55,101 nucleotides of DNA, from the NCBI GenBank assembly GCA_022561145.1, contig JADFRS010000001.1:40322-95422 (forward strand), read 5' to 3'. A program made the position numbers and the translations under genes. This DNA comes from Gemmatimonadota bacterium (GTDB lineage: Bacteria > Gemmatimonadota > Gemmatimonadetes > Longimicrobiales > Gaopeijiaceae). The notes beneath the pieces are model-generated. The model was given only the letters and a program-made list of their open reading frames with translations. It was not told the origin of the DNA and did no database searches. Of the stretch, positions 27,216 through 36,654 are shown one piece after another; positions within the stretch are counted from its first letter, which is position 1; the number at the start of each line of letters is the position of its first letter.

Positions 27216-28373
27216 CTATTCGAGACGGGGATCTAGTGCGTCGCGCAAGCCATCCCCGACCAGGTTGAAGCTGAGCACCGTGAAGACGATGGCGAGTCCC
27301 GCAAAGGTCGAGAGCCACCATGCGTCCAGCATATTACTCTGTCCGTGGGCCACCATCGCACCCCAGGAGGGCACGTTTGCCTGCACGCCGAGCCCGAGAT
27401 AGGACAGGCCGGCCTCGAGCACAATCATGTCGCCGATGCCGAGCGTGGTGGCCACGATGACGGGAGCCAGGACGTTGGGCACGATGTGTCGGAAGATGAT
27501 GCGCCCGCGCGAGTACCCGAGTGCTCGCGCCGCCTGCACGAAATCCCGCTCGCGAAGGCTCAACACCTCGCCCCGTACGAGCCGCGTGGTCGATGGCCAC
27601 TGGGTCAGCCCGAGTACCAGGATAATCAACAGGAGCGATGAGCCGAACAACGCGACCACGGCAATGAGGAGGACCAGTCTCGGAAATGCCATCACAACGT
27701 CGACGACGCGCATGATCACACCGTCGGACCAACCGCCCAGGTAACCCGCTACGGCCCCTAAGACCGTCCCGATGGTAACGCTGATGGCCACAGCGACGAG
27801 CCCGATCGAGAGCGAGATTCGGGCACCGTACAGGACCATCGAAAGCACATCACGAGCGAGCCGGTCCGTGCCGAACGGATGCTCGAGCGAGGGTCTCAAC
27901 AGGCCGTCGGATCCGAGCCCGGCCGTGATGCCAGGTTCATACGGAGCGATGAACGGAACGAGCAGAGCCACCAAGTACGCCGTGCCGACAGTGACAAGAC
28001 CCAGTACGGCGAGGCGGGAACCACTGAACGACTGGAATACCGGCCCCCACATTCCCGTCACCTCGGACTGGGGACTCCGCTGCGTCCTTCTCAGGTTGCG
28101 GAACGACCAGGCCCAGGCCCCGAGCAGGCCGGCAAGGAGCGTGATGAAGGCCACCTGGTGATCCAAAGGACCCAGGGGTGCATCAAACACCAGGTCCCAC
28201 CGAAGCACCAAGATCGACAGGCAGCCCACCCAAACCCAAAGCACGAACCCACCGCTGGCTCGCCGCCCCTCGAGAATCTGGACCAACCCCGGGAGGATCG
28301 CCGACAGAACGGCCGCGCGACGACTCACCGACCCGGCGCCCGCAACAGGCACTCCCCCGCCTCCCTCAGTCAT
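27216..28373 (-). CDS. Oligo/dipeptide ABC transporter permease (DppC/OppC) with N-terminal hydrophobic extension
   Basis: HPFGTDRLARDVLSMVLYGARISLSIGL and the EAA loop; about 110-residue N-terminal extension with extra TM segments. Start ATG 28373. Confidence 0.93.
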   Translation of the reverse strand: MTEGGGGVPVAGAGSVSRRAAVLSAILPGLVQILEGRRASGGFVLWVWVGCLSILVLRWDLVFDAPLGPLDHQVAFITLLAGLLGAWAWSFRNLRRTQRSPQSEVTGMWGPVFQSFSGSRLAVLGLVTVGTAYLVALLVPFIAPYEPGITAGLGSDGLLRPSLEHPFGTDRLARDVLSMVLYGARISLSIGLVAVAISVTIGTVLGAVAGYLGGWSDGVIMRVVDVVMAFPRLVLLIAVVALFGSSLLLIILVLGLTQWPSTTRLVRGEVLSLRERDFVQAARALGYSRGRIIFRHIVPNVLAPVIVATTLGIGDMIVLEAGLSYLGLGVQANVPSWGAMVAHGQSNMLDAWWLSTFAGLAIVFTVLSFNLVGDGLRDALDPRLE

Positions 28374-29352
28374 ACCGGATTCTGGGATCGGCCAGGCCGT
28401 AGAGCAGGTCCGCAATCAGATTCCCCAGCACGACCATGCCAGCGAAAATCAAGCTGGCGGCCATGACCACCGGGTAATCCCGCCGACCGATCGATTCCAC
28501 CACGAGTAATCCCATGCCCGGCCACGCGAACACCGTCTCGACGAGCACTGCTCCGCTGAAGAGGAACGGCAGGTAGAGCCCCAACAGCGTGATCACCGGC
28601 AGGAGGGCGTTCCGCAGCATGTGCTTGAAGATCACGGTTCGCTCAGGCAGCCCTTTGGCACGTGCCGTGCGTACGAAATCCTGTTGGATCACCTCCAGCA
28701 TGCTGGACCGCACGTACCGCGCGACTCCGGCGGCCAGAACGAGGGCGAGCGTGGTCGCCGGCAATACGAGGTGCCGGGCGGTGTCCACGAGCCGTTCAAG
28801 TCCCGTCAGGAACTCGTAGTCTGGGCTGTGAATGCCCGAAGCAGGGAGCCAGATAGGCCAATCCCAGACGTTTCGCGCAAACAAGCTGAACGTCAGCACC
28901 ATCATGATGGCCAGCCAAAAGGAGGGCATGGAGTAGAAGAACAGGGTTACCACGCTCAACAACGAATCGACCGGAGAGCGCCTCCTGACCGCCTGGAAGA
29001 CGCCGACCAATATCCCCACCGCGAAGGCTCCACACATCGCGGTCGCGGTAAGGAGGATCGTGTTCGGCAGGAGCTCGAGAACGACATCCAGAGCTGGCCG
29101 GTCCAGAGCCAGGGAGTACTGGAAATCGCCCCGCAGGACCCCCGTCAACCACTTCACGTACCGAATCAGCACAGGATCGTCCAACCCCATGCTCCGTCGC
29201 ACGTGCTCCAGGCTCTCGGGCGACATGTTGCGGCTCAAATACAGCAAGGATGGGTCGCCAGGCGCCAGGTGGAGAACGAAAAATACTAGGGTGATGATGC
29301 CGAGGATGAGCGGTACGGCACCGATCAGCCTGCGTATCGCGTACCTGGTCAT
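28366..29352 (-). CDS. Oligo/dipeptide ABC transporter permease (DppB/OppB)
   Basis: MTRYAIRRLIGAVPLILGIITLVFFVLHLAPGDP..., RTARAKGLPERTVIFKHMLRNALLPVIT. Confidence 0.95.
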   Translation of the reverse strand: MTRYAIRRLIGAVPLILGIITLVFFVLHLAPGDPSLLYLSRNMSPESLEHVRRSMGLDDPVLIRYVKWLTGVLRGDFQYSLALDRPALDVVLELLPNTILLTATAMCGAFAVGILVGVFQAVRRRSPVDSLLSVVTLFFYSMPSFWLAIMMVLTFSLFARNVWDWPIWLPASGIHSPDYEFLTGLERLVDTARHLVLPATTLALVLAAGVARYVRSSMLEVIQQDFVRTARAKGLPERTVIFKHMLRNALLPVITLLGLYLPFLFSGAVLVETVFAWPGMGLLVVESIGRRDYPVVMAASLIFAGMVVLGNLIADLLYGLADPRIRYD

Positions 29353-29364
29353 CTTGGCATCAGC

Positions 29365-30138
29365 TCAGACTCGCCAGGTCCAGTCGTCCGACGAGTACAT
29401 CACCTCCAGCCGAGCCTGAGTCGCCGACTCGTGCCCGTGCATGGCCCCATCGGACCAACGCCCACCCAGCGCCTCCTTCAGGCCGGCTCGGATCGCGCCC
29501 GTGACCTCGTCCCAGCCCGGCGACCGACCCAAGAGCCCGCTCAGCGTTGCGGGATTTTCGACGACCTGCCCATCCCGCCGAAGCCGTTCCAGAGGGCCTT
29601 GGTCGCCCCCCAGGATGAGCGACCCATGCTGAAGGAAGCCAGCACCAATCCGCGCCTGTGCACTCCCTATGAGCTTGCGTCCACCCGCCGTGACCTCGCC
29701 CGGGGAAGGCTTTCGAAAGCACGGGCCCGCATCGGGCTTGCTGGCTGCACCGCTCGACGAAGCGAGCTCGACATCGGCTCCGAGGGCCCGGAGACCCATC
29801 ATCAGACCCTCGTTCACTCGTTCGTACACCTGGCGCAACCCGCCCAGCGCCCGTAATGGCGCAACGACCGCATAGGTGAGCTCGTCACTGTGCAGCACAG
29901 CACGGCCGCCCGTGGGACGCCTGACGAATGGGATGCCGCACTCGCGAGCACGGTCCGTGTCGTAGCACTTGCCGGGCTCGTTTCGACCCAGAGACACGGT
30001 GGGCCTGTCCCACCGATAGAGGCGCAAGACGGCATGTCCCGCCTCGAGCTCCTCCGCAAGAGCGTGGTCTCGGGCCATGTTCTCGAAGCCCGCCATCGGC
30101 GGATCGATGAGCACCCGCCACTTCAAGGCGTGATCCAC
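29365..30138 (-). CDS. Lipoate-protein ligase / octanoyltransferase family (LipM-like)
   Basis: FVRRPTGGRAVLHSDELTYAVV, PCFRKPSPGEVTAGGRKLIGSAQARIGAGFLQHGSL. Confidence 0.88.
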   Translation of the reverse strand: MDHALKWRVLIDPPMAGFENMARDHALAEELEAGHAVLRLYRWDRPTVSLGRNEPGKCYDTDRARECGIPFVRRPTGGRAVLHSDELTYAVVAPLRALGGLRQVYERVNEGLMMGLRALGADVELASSSGAASKPDAGPCFRKPSPGEVTAGGRKLIGSAQARIGAGFLQHGSLILGGDQGPLERLRRDGQVVENPATLSGLLGRSPGWDEVTGAIRAGLKEALGGRWSDGAMHGHESATQARLEVMYSSDDWTWRV

Positions 30139-30159
30139 CGTACCTCCTTCGACAGCCTT

Positions 30160-30849
30160 CTAAAGCTCGAGCGTTTCCCCGAAAGCCAGGACTTCGACCC
30201 TGGCCCGGTCACCCACAAGTTTCCTGAACGCCTCCGGGTCCTGCTCGACATACGGCCAAGTGTTGTAGTGGATCGGAACGACCACCTTGGGTTGAATGAA
30301 CTCGATCGCCCTCGCCGCGTCATCGGGGCCCATGGTAAAGTTGTCGCCTATCGGTAGCAGCGCGAGGTCCACTTGACCCCGCAGAAGCTGCATGTCCATC
30401 GTCAAGGCCGTGTCTCCTGCGTGGTAGACCCGCTTCCCGGGACCCAGGTCGATGAGAAATCCTGCGGGGTTCGTGGTGAAGCCCTCCGCACCTTCTCCCG
30501 CCACCTGGCCCCCGTGGACGGCGTTCGTCATCTTGACCCGCCCGAATGGGAACTTCCACGATCCGCCGATGTGCATGGGATGGGTGTTCTCAACACCCTG
30601 TGACTGGGCGTAGCTCACGATCTCGAACGTCGCCACGAGGGTCGCGCCAGTCTTCTTCGCAATCGGGATCGCGTCAGCGAAGTGATCGAAGTGCCCGTGT
30701 GTGCAGAGAATGAAGTCCACGTCGGTCACGTCCTCGGCCCTGAGCTCGCTCAAGGGATTTTCGTCAAAGAACGGATCGATTACGATCGAAGTACCGTCGT
30801 CCGTAGTGAGCGTGAACGTCGAGTGCCCGTGGTACTTCAGGGTCGCCAT
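30160..30849 (-). CDS. Metal-dependent hydrolase, UPF0173-type metallo-beta-lactamase fold
   Basis: MATLKYHGHSTFTL..., CTHGHFDHFADAIPIAKKTGA, VYHAGDTAL. Confidence 0.92.
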   Translation of the reverse strand: MATLKYHGHSTFTLTTDDGTSIVIDPFFDENPLSELRAEDVTDVDFILCTHGHFDHFADAIPIAKKTGATLVATFEIVSYAQSQGVENTHPMHIGGSWKFPFGRVKMTNAVHGGQVAGEGAEGFTTNPAGFLIDLGPGKRVYHAGDTALTMDMQLLRGQVDLALLPIGDNFTMGPDDAARAIEFIQPKVVVPIHYNTWPYVEQDPEAFRKLVGDRARVEVLAFGETLEL

Positions 30850-30887
30850 GGCCAGTCTCTCCTCTAGCTGGAATTATCTAGCGGCGA

Positions 30888-33812
30888 TTATCCGGTCTCT
30901 ACAACGCTCTCGGCCTGCTCGTAGGCTTCGATCGGAGGGCACGCACACACGAAGTTCCGGTCGCCGTACGCGTTGTCTACCCTGCGTACGGGGGGCCAGA
31001 ACTTGTGGTTCCGAGTCCCAAGCGTCGGATACACCGCCTGTTCCCTGCTGTACGCATGGTCCCAGTACTCGGTCATGGCCATTCGGGCTGTGTGCGGCGC
31101 GTTCTTGAGCACATTGTCTTCGCGGTCGCTCAAACCCAACTCGATCTGCTGGATCTCGTTCCTGATCGAGATCAGGGCATCGCAGAAGCGGTCCAACTCT
31201 TCCTTGGACTCGCTCTCCGTCGGCTCGATCATCATCGTTCCCACCACCGGAAACGACATGGTCGGTGCGTGGAACCCATAGTCTATCAGGCGCTTGGCCA
31301 CGTCTTCGTCCGAGATGCCGGTCGCTTTCTTGAGGGGCCGGAGGTCGAGGATGAACTCATGAGCCACTCGCCCTCGATCACCCGTATACAGGACTTCGAA
31401 GTGCTCCGAAAGCCTCTTGGCCATGTAATTGGCATTTAGGATAGCCAGCTCTGTAGCCCGCTTGAGGCCGTCGGATCCCAGAAGGGCGATGTAGGCCCAG
31501 GAAATCACGAGAACACCGGCACTCCCCCACGGGGCCGCCGAGACAGGCGGGATGCCGCGCTCCCCACCCACCTTCACCAGCGGGTGGCTCGGAAGGAAAG
31601 GAGCGAGAGCCTCGGTCACGCAAATCGGGCCCATGCCCGGGCCACCACCTCCGTGCGGTATCGAAAAGGTCTTATGGAGGTTGATGTGGCACACGTCCGC
31701 ACCATAGTCGGCCGGACGACTGAGACCCACCTGCGCATTCAGGTTGGCTCCGTCCAGGTAAACCTGTCCGCCGTTCTCGTGCACGATGTCGCAGATCTCC
31801 CTGATGCGCTCCTCAAAAACACCGTGTGTCGAGGGATAGGTAATCATGCTCGCCGCGAGATGGTCGGCGTGCTCGGTAGCCTTGGCTCTGAGGTCATCCA
31901 CGTCGATGTTGCCACTGTCGTCGCACTTGACCACGACCACCCGCATTCCCGCCATCACAGCGCTTGCCGGGTTCGTCCCATGTGCCGACTGCGGGATCAG
32001 GCATACATCTCGGCGCTCGTCTCCCCTGTCACGGTGGTACGCCCGGATCGCGAGCAAGCCGGCGTATTCGCCCTGGGCGCCCGAGTTGGGCTGGAGCGAC
32101 ACGGCTGCGAATCCGCTGATCTCGGCTAGCCAACACTCGAGATCAGCGAACATCTCACGGTATCCTCCGGCCTGATCCAAAGGAGCAAACGGATGCATCG
32201 CAGCGAACTCGCGCCAGGTCACGGGTACCATCTGCGTGGTCGCGTTCAGCTTCATGGTGCACGAGCCCAGCGGAATCATGCTCGTGTTGAGCGAGAGGTC
32301 ACGCACCTCCAACCGGTGGATGTAGCGGAGCATCTCCGTTTCTGAGTGATAGCTGTTGAAGACCGGATGCTCCATGAAGGGAGTGCTGCGGGCGTGTTCT
32401 CGCTTGTAGGTCGGCACCTCCAACTCGCCCACGAGTTTCCGGGCATTGAGCTTCACGCCGCCCCCCTTTGGCCCACCCTCGCTGAAGACCTGGAACAGGT
32501 CGTCCACGTCCTCGGGTTTCGTCGCCTCATCCAGCGAGATCCCCACCGTGCCGTCGCCGTTGTCGCGCAAGTTCATGCCCGATTCGACCGACCTGCGAAG
32601 AACCTCAGACGCGTCGATGCCGGCGCCCGGAACCACGGTGAGTGTGTCGAAGAACGTCTCGTGGACCACGGTGTGGCCGAGCTTGGTCAAGCCATGAGCC
32701 AAGAGTGTAGCGAGGTGATGAACCCTCGTCGCGATCCGCTTGAGCCCCTCCGGCCCGTGGTAGACCGCATACATCCCGGCCATGATAGCAAGGAGCACCT
32801 GAGCCGTGCAGATATTCGAGGTCGCCTTCTCGCGCCGTATGTGCTGCTCTCGGGTCTGGAGAGACATGCGGAGCGCAGGGTCGCCGTCCGCGTCGATCGA
32901 AACACCGATGAGTCGTCCAGGAATTCGTCGCTTGAGCGAATCTTTGACGGCCAAGTAAGCCGCGTGCGGACCACCGTACCCCATCGGCACGCCGAACCGC
33001 TGAGTGCTACCCACGGCCACGTCGGCGCCGAACTCCCCGGGAGGCGTGAGCAACGTGAGAGCCAACAGATCTGCGGCCACCACCACACCCGCGCCGATCT
33101 CATGGACGGCGGCGCAGAAAGACGAATAATCGTAGACGGCTCCGTCGCTGGCCGGATACTGGAGGAGAACGCCGAACAGACGCGACTCCATGGAATCCAA
33201 ATCGAAGTTGTCATGATCGCCCACGACGACCTCGACTCCCAGCGGCTCGGCCCGCCCCTGGACCACTGCGATGGTTTGGGGATGGCAAGTGGCCGAGACC
33301 ATGAAAACGTTCCGCTCGGGTTCTCGCGTCTCGCCAAAGAGCAAGGTCATGGCCTCGGCCGCCGCAGAGCCCTCATCCAACAGGGAAGCGTTCGCGATCT
33401 TCAGACCGGTCAGATCCATCACCATGGTCTGGAAGTTCAGGAGGGCCTCGAGGCGCCCCTGTGAAATCTCCGCCTGATAGGGCGTGTATTGCGTGTACCA
33501 CCCGGGGTTCTCGAGGATGGTGCGCTGAATCACTCCCGGCGTGATCGTTTCGTAGTAACCCATGCCCAGGAATGAGCGTAGCGTTCGGTTCAGCGCGACA
33601 CGCGTGCGTAGCTGCTCGAGAAGGATGTGCTCCGGCACGGCGGCGGGAATGTCGAGAGGTCGGCCGAGACGGATGGACTCTGGAACCGTCTGATCGATCA
33701 GTTCGTCTAGGGAAGCGGCACCTACCGTTTCCAACATGTCGGTGATGTCGCGGTCGCGTGGGCCAATGTGCCGCCCCTGGAAACCCGCGTCGGGCTCAAT
33801 CGAGAAAGACAT
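30888..33812 (-). CDS. gcvP: Glycine dehydrogenase (aminomethyl-transferring), glycine cleavage P protein
   Basis: [14 protein letters not shown], full-length P protein with [21 protein letters not shown]-lysine region. Start ATG 33812. Confidence 0.97.
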   Translation of the reverse strand: MSFSIEPDAGFQGRHIGPRDRDITDMLETVGAASLDELIDQTVPESIRLGRPLDIPAAVPEHILLEQLRTRVALNRTLRSFLGMGYYETITPGVIQRTILENPGWYTQYTPYQAEISQGRLEALLNFQTMVMDLTGLKIANASLLDEGSAAAEAMTLLFGETREPERNVFMVSATCHPQTIAVVQGRAEPLGVEVVVGDHDNFDLDSMESRLFGVLLQYPASDGAVYDYSSFCAAVHEIGAGVVVAADLLALTLLTPPGEFGADVAVGSTQRFGVPMGYGGPHAAYLAVKDSLKRRIPGRLIGVSIDADGDPALRMSLQTREQHIRREKATSNICTAQVLLAIMAGMYAVYHGPEGLKRIATRVHHLATLLAHGLTKLGHTVVHETFFDTLTVVPGAGIDASEVLRRSVESGMNLRDNGDGTVGISLDEATKPEDVDDLFQVFSEGGPKGGGVKLNARKLVGELEVPTYKREHARSTPFMEHPVFNSYHSETEMLRYIHRLEVRDLSLNTSMIPLGSCTMKLNATTQMVPVTWREFAAMHPFAPLDQAGGYREMFADLECWLAEISGFAAVSLQPNSGAQGEYAGLLAIRAYHRDRGDERRDVCLIPQSAHGTNPASAVMAGMRVVVVKCDDSGNIDVDDLRAKATEHADHLAASMITYPSTHGVFEERIREICDIVHENGGQVYLDGANLNAQVGLSRPADYGADVCHINLHKTFSIPHGGGGPGMGPICVTEALAPFLPSHPLVKVGGERGIPPVSAAPWGSAGVLVISWAYIALLGSDGLKRATELAILNANYMAKRLSEHFEVLYTGDRGRVAHEFILDLRPLKKATGISDEDVAKRLIDYGFHAPTMSFPVVGTMMIEPTESESKEELDRFCDALISIRNEIQQIELGLSDREDNVLKNAPHTARMAMTEYWDHAYSREQAVYPTLGTRNHKFWPPVRRVDNAYGDRNFVCACPPIEAYEQAESVVETG

Positions 33813-33826
33813 CGAGTCATCCTGCC

Positions 33827-34219
33827 TCACTCTCCCACATGCTCCTGGTAGGCTACAGCGTCCATCAGCCCCTCGAGGTCGCTCTCGTCCGACACCCGGA
33901 GCTTGACCATCCACCCGGCCCCGTAGGGGTCGGAGTTCACGACGGAGGGATCGTCTTGGAGCGCGGCGTTCACGTCCACCACCTCGCCGGTGAAGGGGCT
34001 GAAGAGGTCGCTCACCGCCTTCACCGCCTCGATGGTCCCGAAAACCTCCATCTTCCCGAACGAATCCCCGACGCTGGGCAACTCGAGATAGACGATATCT
34101 CCCAACTCACCCTGGGCGTAATCGGTAATCCCGACCATATAAACGCCCGAATCGTCCGTGGCCTTCAGGTACTCGTGCTCTTCCGAGTACAGTAGTCCTT
34201 CCGGGAAATCCGCCATCAT
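33827..34219 (-). CDS. gcvH: Glycine cleavage system H protein
   Basis: [36 protein letters not shown] (lipoyl-Lys motif). Confidence 0.97.
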   Translation of the reverse strand: MMADFPEGLLYSEEHEYLKATDDSGVYMVGITDYAQGELGDIVYLELPSVGDSFGKMEVFGTIEAVKAVSDLFSPFTGEVVDVNAALQDDPSVVNSDPYGAGWMVKLRVSDESDLEGLMDAVAYQEHVGE

Positions 34220-34382
34220 TCCTCCAAGGGGTTCATGGTTCCGGGCGGTGACAATAGAAGGCCCCTTCGAGGAGCGTCAACCCTGACCCGTGGCCTCTCC
34301 AGCTTTTCAGTCGGTGGCCCATCCCCTAAGTTTTTCTAGGCATGCTGCACACTGAAAGGAATCCTGCCGAGGATAAGAATAT

Positions 34383-35552
34383 ATGTCGTCCGTAGTTACC
34401 GATCAGAAGCCACTCGCCTTGAGCTCTCTCAGCGATGAAGAGAAGATGTTTCAGGAGGCTGTCCGCGACTTTGCCACCTCCGAGATCGCGCCGGTCGTAA
34501 ACGCGATGGACGAAGAGCAGGCGATGCGCCCCGAGCTCATCAGCCAGCTCTTCGAGCTCGGCTTGATGGGGATCGACGTCCCGGAGGAATACGGCGGAAC
34601 GGGCGCGGATTTCTTTACCGCCATCCTGGTCGTGGAGGAGCTTTCGAAGGTCGACCCTTCGGTGGCTGTGCTCGTGGATGTTCAGAACACGCTTGTCAAC
34701 AACGCCCTGACGCGCTGGGGTAATGACGAACAGAAGCAGCGCTATTTCCCGAGGCTCACGTCGGACCTGGTCGGAGCCTACGCGCTCTCCGAGGCTGGAA
34801 GTGGATCCGACGCTTTCGGGCTGGCGTGTCGCGCCAACCAGGACGGCGACGATTGGGTCCTCACTGGACAGAAGCTCTGGGTTACGAACGGGCACGAAGC
34901 TGGGATCTACATCGTGTTCGCAACGGTCGACCCCGAGGCCGGCTACAAGAGCATCACGGCCTTCCTGGTCGAGCGGGAATCCGAGGGCTTCACGGTCGGC
35001 AAGAAGGAGGACAAGCTCGGGATTCGGGCCTCGTCGACCACCGAACTGGTCCTGGACCACGTTCGCGTCCCGGCAGCCAACGTCCTCGGTGACGTGGGTA
35101 AAGGCTACAAGGTCGCGATCGAAACGCTCAATGAGGGTCGTATCGCGATCGGCGCCCAGATGGTGGGGCTGGCCCAGGGCGCTCTCAATCACACGCTGCG
35201 CTACGTTCAGGAGAGAGAGCAGTTCGGCCGCACCGTGGGCGAATTCCAGGGTGTACGGTTCCAACTCGCCGAGATGGCCACGGACATCGAAGCCGCGCGA
35301 CTGCTCGTCTACAATGCGGCCCGGCTCAAAGACTCCGGTGAGGACTTTCTTATACCATCCGCCATGGCGAAGCTTTTCGCATCGCGCATGGCTCAGCAAG
35401 TCTCGTCGCTGTGCGTCGATCTGCACGGCGGCTACGGGTTCACGCGCGAATATCCCGTGGAAAAGCTGTACCGAGACTCCAAGATAGGCACGATCTACGA
35501 AGGGACCACCAACATGCAGCTCCAGACCATCGCCAACGCACTGCTTCGCTGA
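34383..35552 (+). CDS. Acyl-CoA dehydrogenase
   Basis: AYALSEAGSGSDAF, LWVTNGHEAGIYIVFA, GGYGFTREYPVEKLYRDSKIGTIYEGTTNMQ. Confidence 0.96.
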   Translation: MSSVVTDQKPLALSSLSDEEKMFQEAVRDFATSEIAPVVNAMDEEQAMRPELISQLFELGLMGIDVPEEYGGTGADFFTAILVVEELSKVDPSVAVLVDVQNTLVNNALTRWGNDEQKQRYFPRLTSDLVGAYALSEAGSGSDAFGLACRANQDGDDWVLTGQKLWVTNGHEAGIYIVFATVDPEAGYKSITAFLVERESEGFTVGKKEDKLGIRASSTTELVLDHVRVPAANVLGDVGKGYKVAIETLNEGRIAIGAQMVGLAQGALNHTLRYVQEREQFGRTVGEFQGVRFQLAEMATDIEAARLLVYNAARLKDSGEDFLIPSAMAKLFASRMAQQVSSLCVDLHGGYGFTREYPVEKLYRDSKIGTIYEGTTNMQLQTIANALLR

Positions 35553-35749
35553 TGTTCGGGCTAGGGGTTACCGAACTCGTCTTCATTCTCCTGATCCTGG
35601 TGTTCTTTTTCGGCGCCAAGAAGATTCCGCTCATCGCGCGGGGCCTCGGGGGGGCCATACGCAATTTCAAGGGCGAGTTGCGGGAGGAGACGCCCGAGAT
35701 TGAAAGCACGGACGACCCGAAGCTTCCTCCGGGAGATGGGGAACCCTGA
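35552..35749 (+). CDS. tatA: Twin-arginine translocase subunit TatA/TatE family
   Basis: MFGLGVTELVFILLILVFFFGAKKIPLIARGLGGAIRNFKGELREE; TGATG overlap with the upstream gene. Confidence 0.93.
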   Translation: MFGLGVTELVFILLILVFFFGAKKIPLIARGLGGAIRNFKGELREETPEIESTDDPKLPPGDGEP

Positions 35750-35766
35750 CGCACCCACTCGACAAC

Positions 35767-36540
35767 GTGGTCATCGTCCTCAACGAGCCACAGAACGTCG
35801 TCAACGTGGCCGGAGTGATTCGGGCGATGATGAACATGGGCCTGTCGAGGCTGCGCCTGGTCCGCCCCGCCGAGTTCGACGCCTACCGCATCGCGGGCAT
35901 CGCCCACCGCAGCGAGGATCTCGTGGAGGCCACAGAGATCTTCGACTCCTTGGAAGAAGCCGTCGCGGACGCCACGTTCGTGGCGGGCACTACGGCGAGA
36001 GCGCGAACGGCCCAACGGAACTACGTGCGCCCCCGCGAGCTTGCGCCACGCATCATCGAGCGGGCCCGTGAGGGGGAGGTCGCGGTGCTCTTCGGCCGGG
36101 AGGATCGCGGACTGGGAAACGAGGCACTCGACCTTTGCCATTCCGTGGCCATCGTCCCCACCGACCCCGGATTTTCGAGCCTGAACCTGGCCCAGGCCTG
36201 CCTGTTGACGTGTTATGAGATCTTCCTGGCCTCTCAGGACGAAGGGGAGCCCCTGCCGACCGGCCGCCGGGCGGAGGGAGCAGCCACACAAGCCGACCTC
36301 GAGGAGACCTACGCCGCGCTTGCGGCCGGACTGGAGAGCATCGAGTTCTTCAAGGGCAGCAGATCGCCAGAATCGATGATCCGTATCCTTCGTACACTCA
36401 TCTCCCGCGCCGAACCCGACCTGCATGAGGCACGGTTGGTCAGAGCCATCGGATTCAAGGTTCGAGACTACGTCGAACGGCTCAAGGAAGACAACGAGAG
36501 GCTCCGAAACCTACCCTCCGATGAGGACCGGGAAAGCTAA
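35767..36540 (+). CDS. SpoU/TrmH family RNA methyltransferase, TrmJ-like
   Basis: IVLNEPQNVVNVAGVIRAMMNMGLSRLRLV, ALLFGRED-type VAVLFGREDRGLGNEAL, FSSLNLAQACLLTCYE. The start may lie slightly upstream at a non-ATG codon. Confidence 0.9.
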   Translation: MVIVLNEPQNVVNVAGVIRAMMNMGLSRLRLVRPAEFDAYRIAGIAHRSEDLVEATEIFDSLEEAVADATFVAGTTARARTAQRNYVRPRELAPRIIERAREGEVAVLFGREDRGLGNEALDLCHSVAIVPTDPGFSSLNLAQACLLTCYEIFLASQDEGEPLPTGRRAEGAATQADLEETYAALAAGLESIEFFKGSRSPESMIRILRTLISRAEPDLHEARLVRAIGFKVRDYVERLKEDNERLRNLPSDEDRES

Positions 36541-36654
36541 GACCAACGGTTCATATGGGGACTATCGTATTGAACCAGCGTTCTCAAGCGCATATCTTGG
36601 GGCCATACAGCCCCCTCCGGCTGCCTCAGCCGGATGACAGACAGGTGTGTCCCC

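Noticed and set aside
32346-33464. 372-aa + strand ORF antisense to gcvP
   Set aside because: Shadow ORF; gcvP is well supported on the - strand.
34220-34382. Possible glycine riboswitch upstream of gcvH on the - strand (GGAGAG and CGAAGGGGC-like stretches)
   Set aside because: The downstream CUCUCAGG-type strand needed to close P1 and the conserved core are absent; likely chance matches. An Infernal search with RF00504 would settle it.
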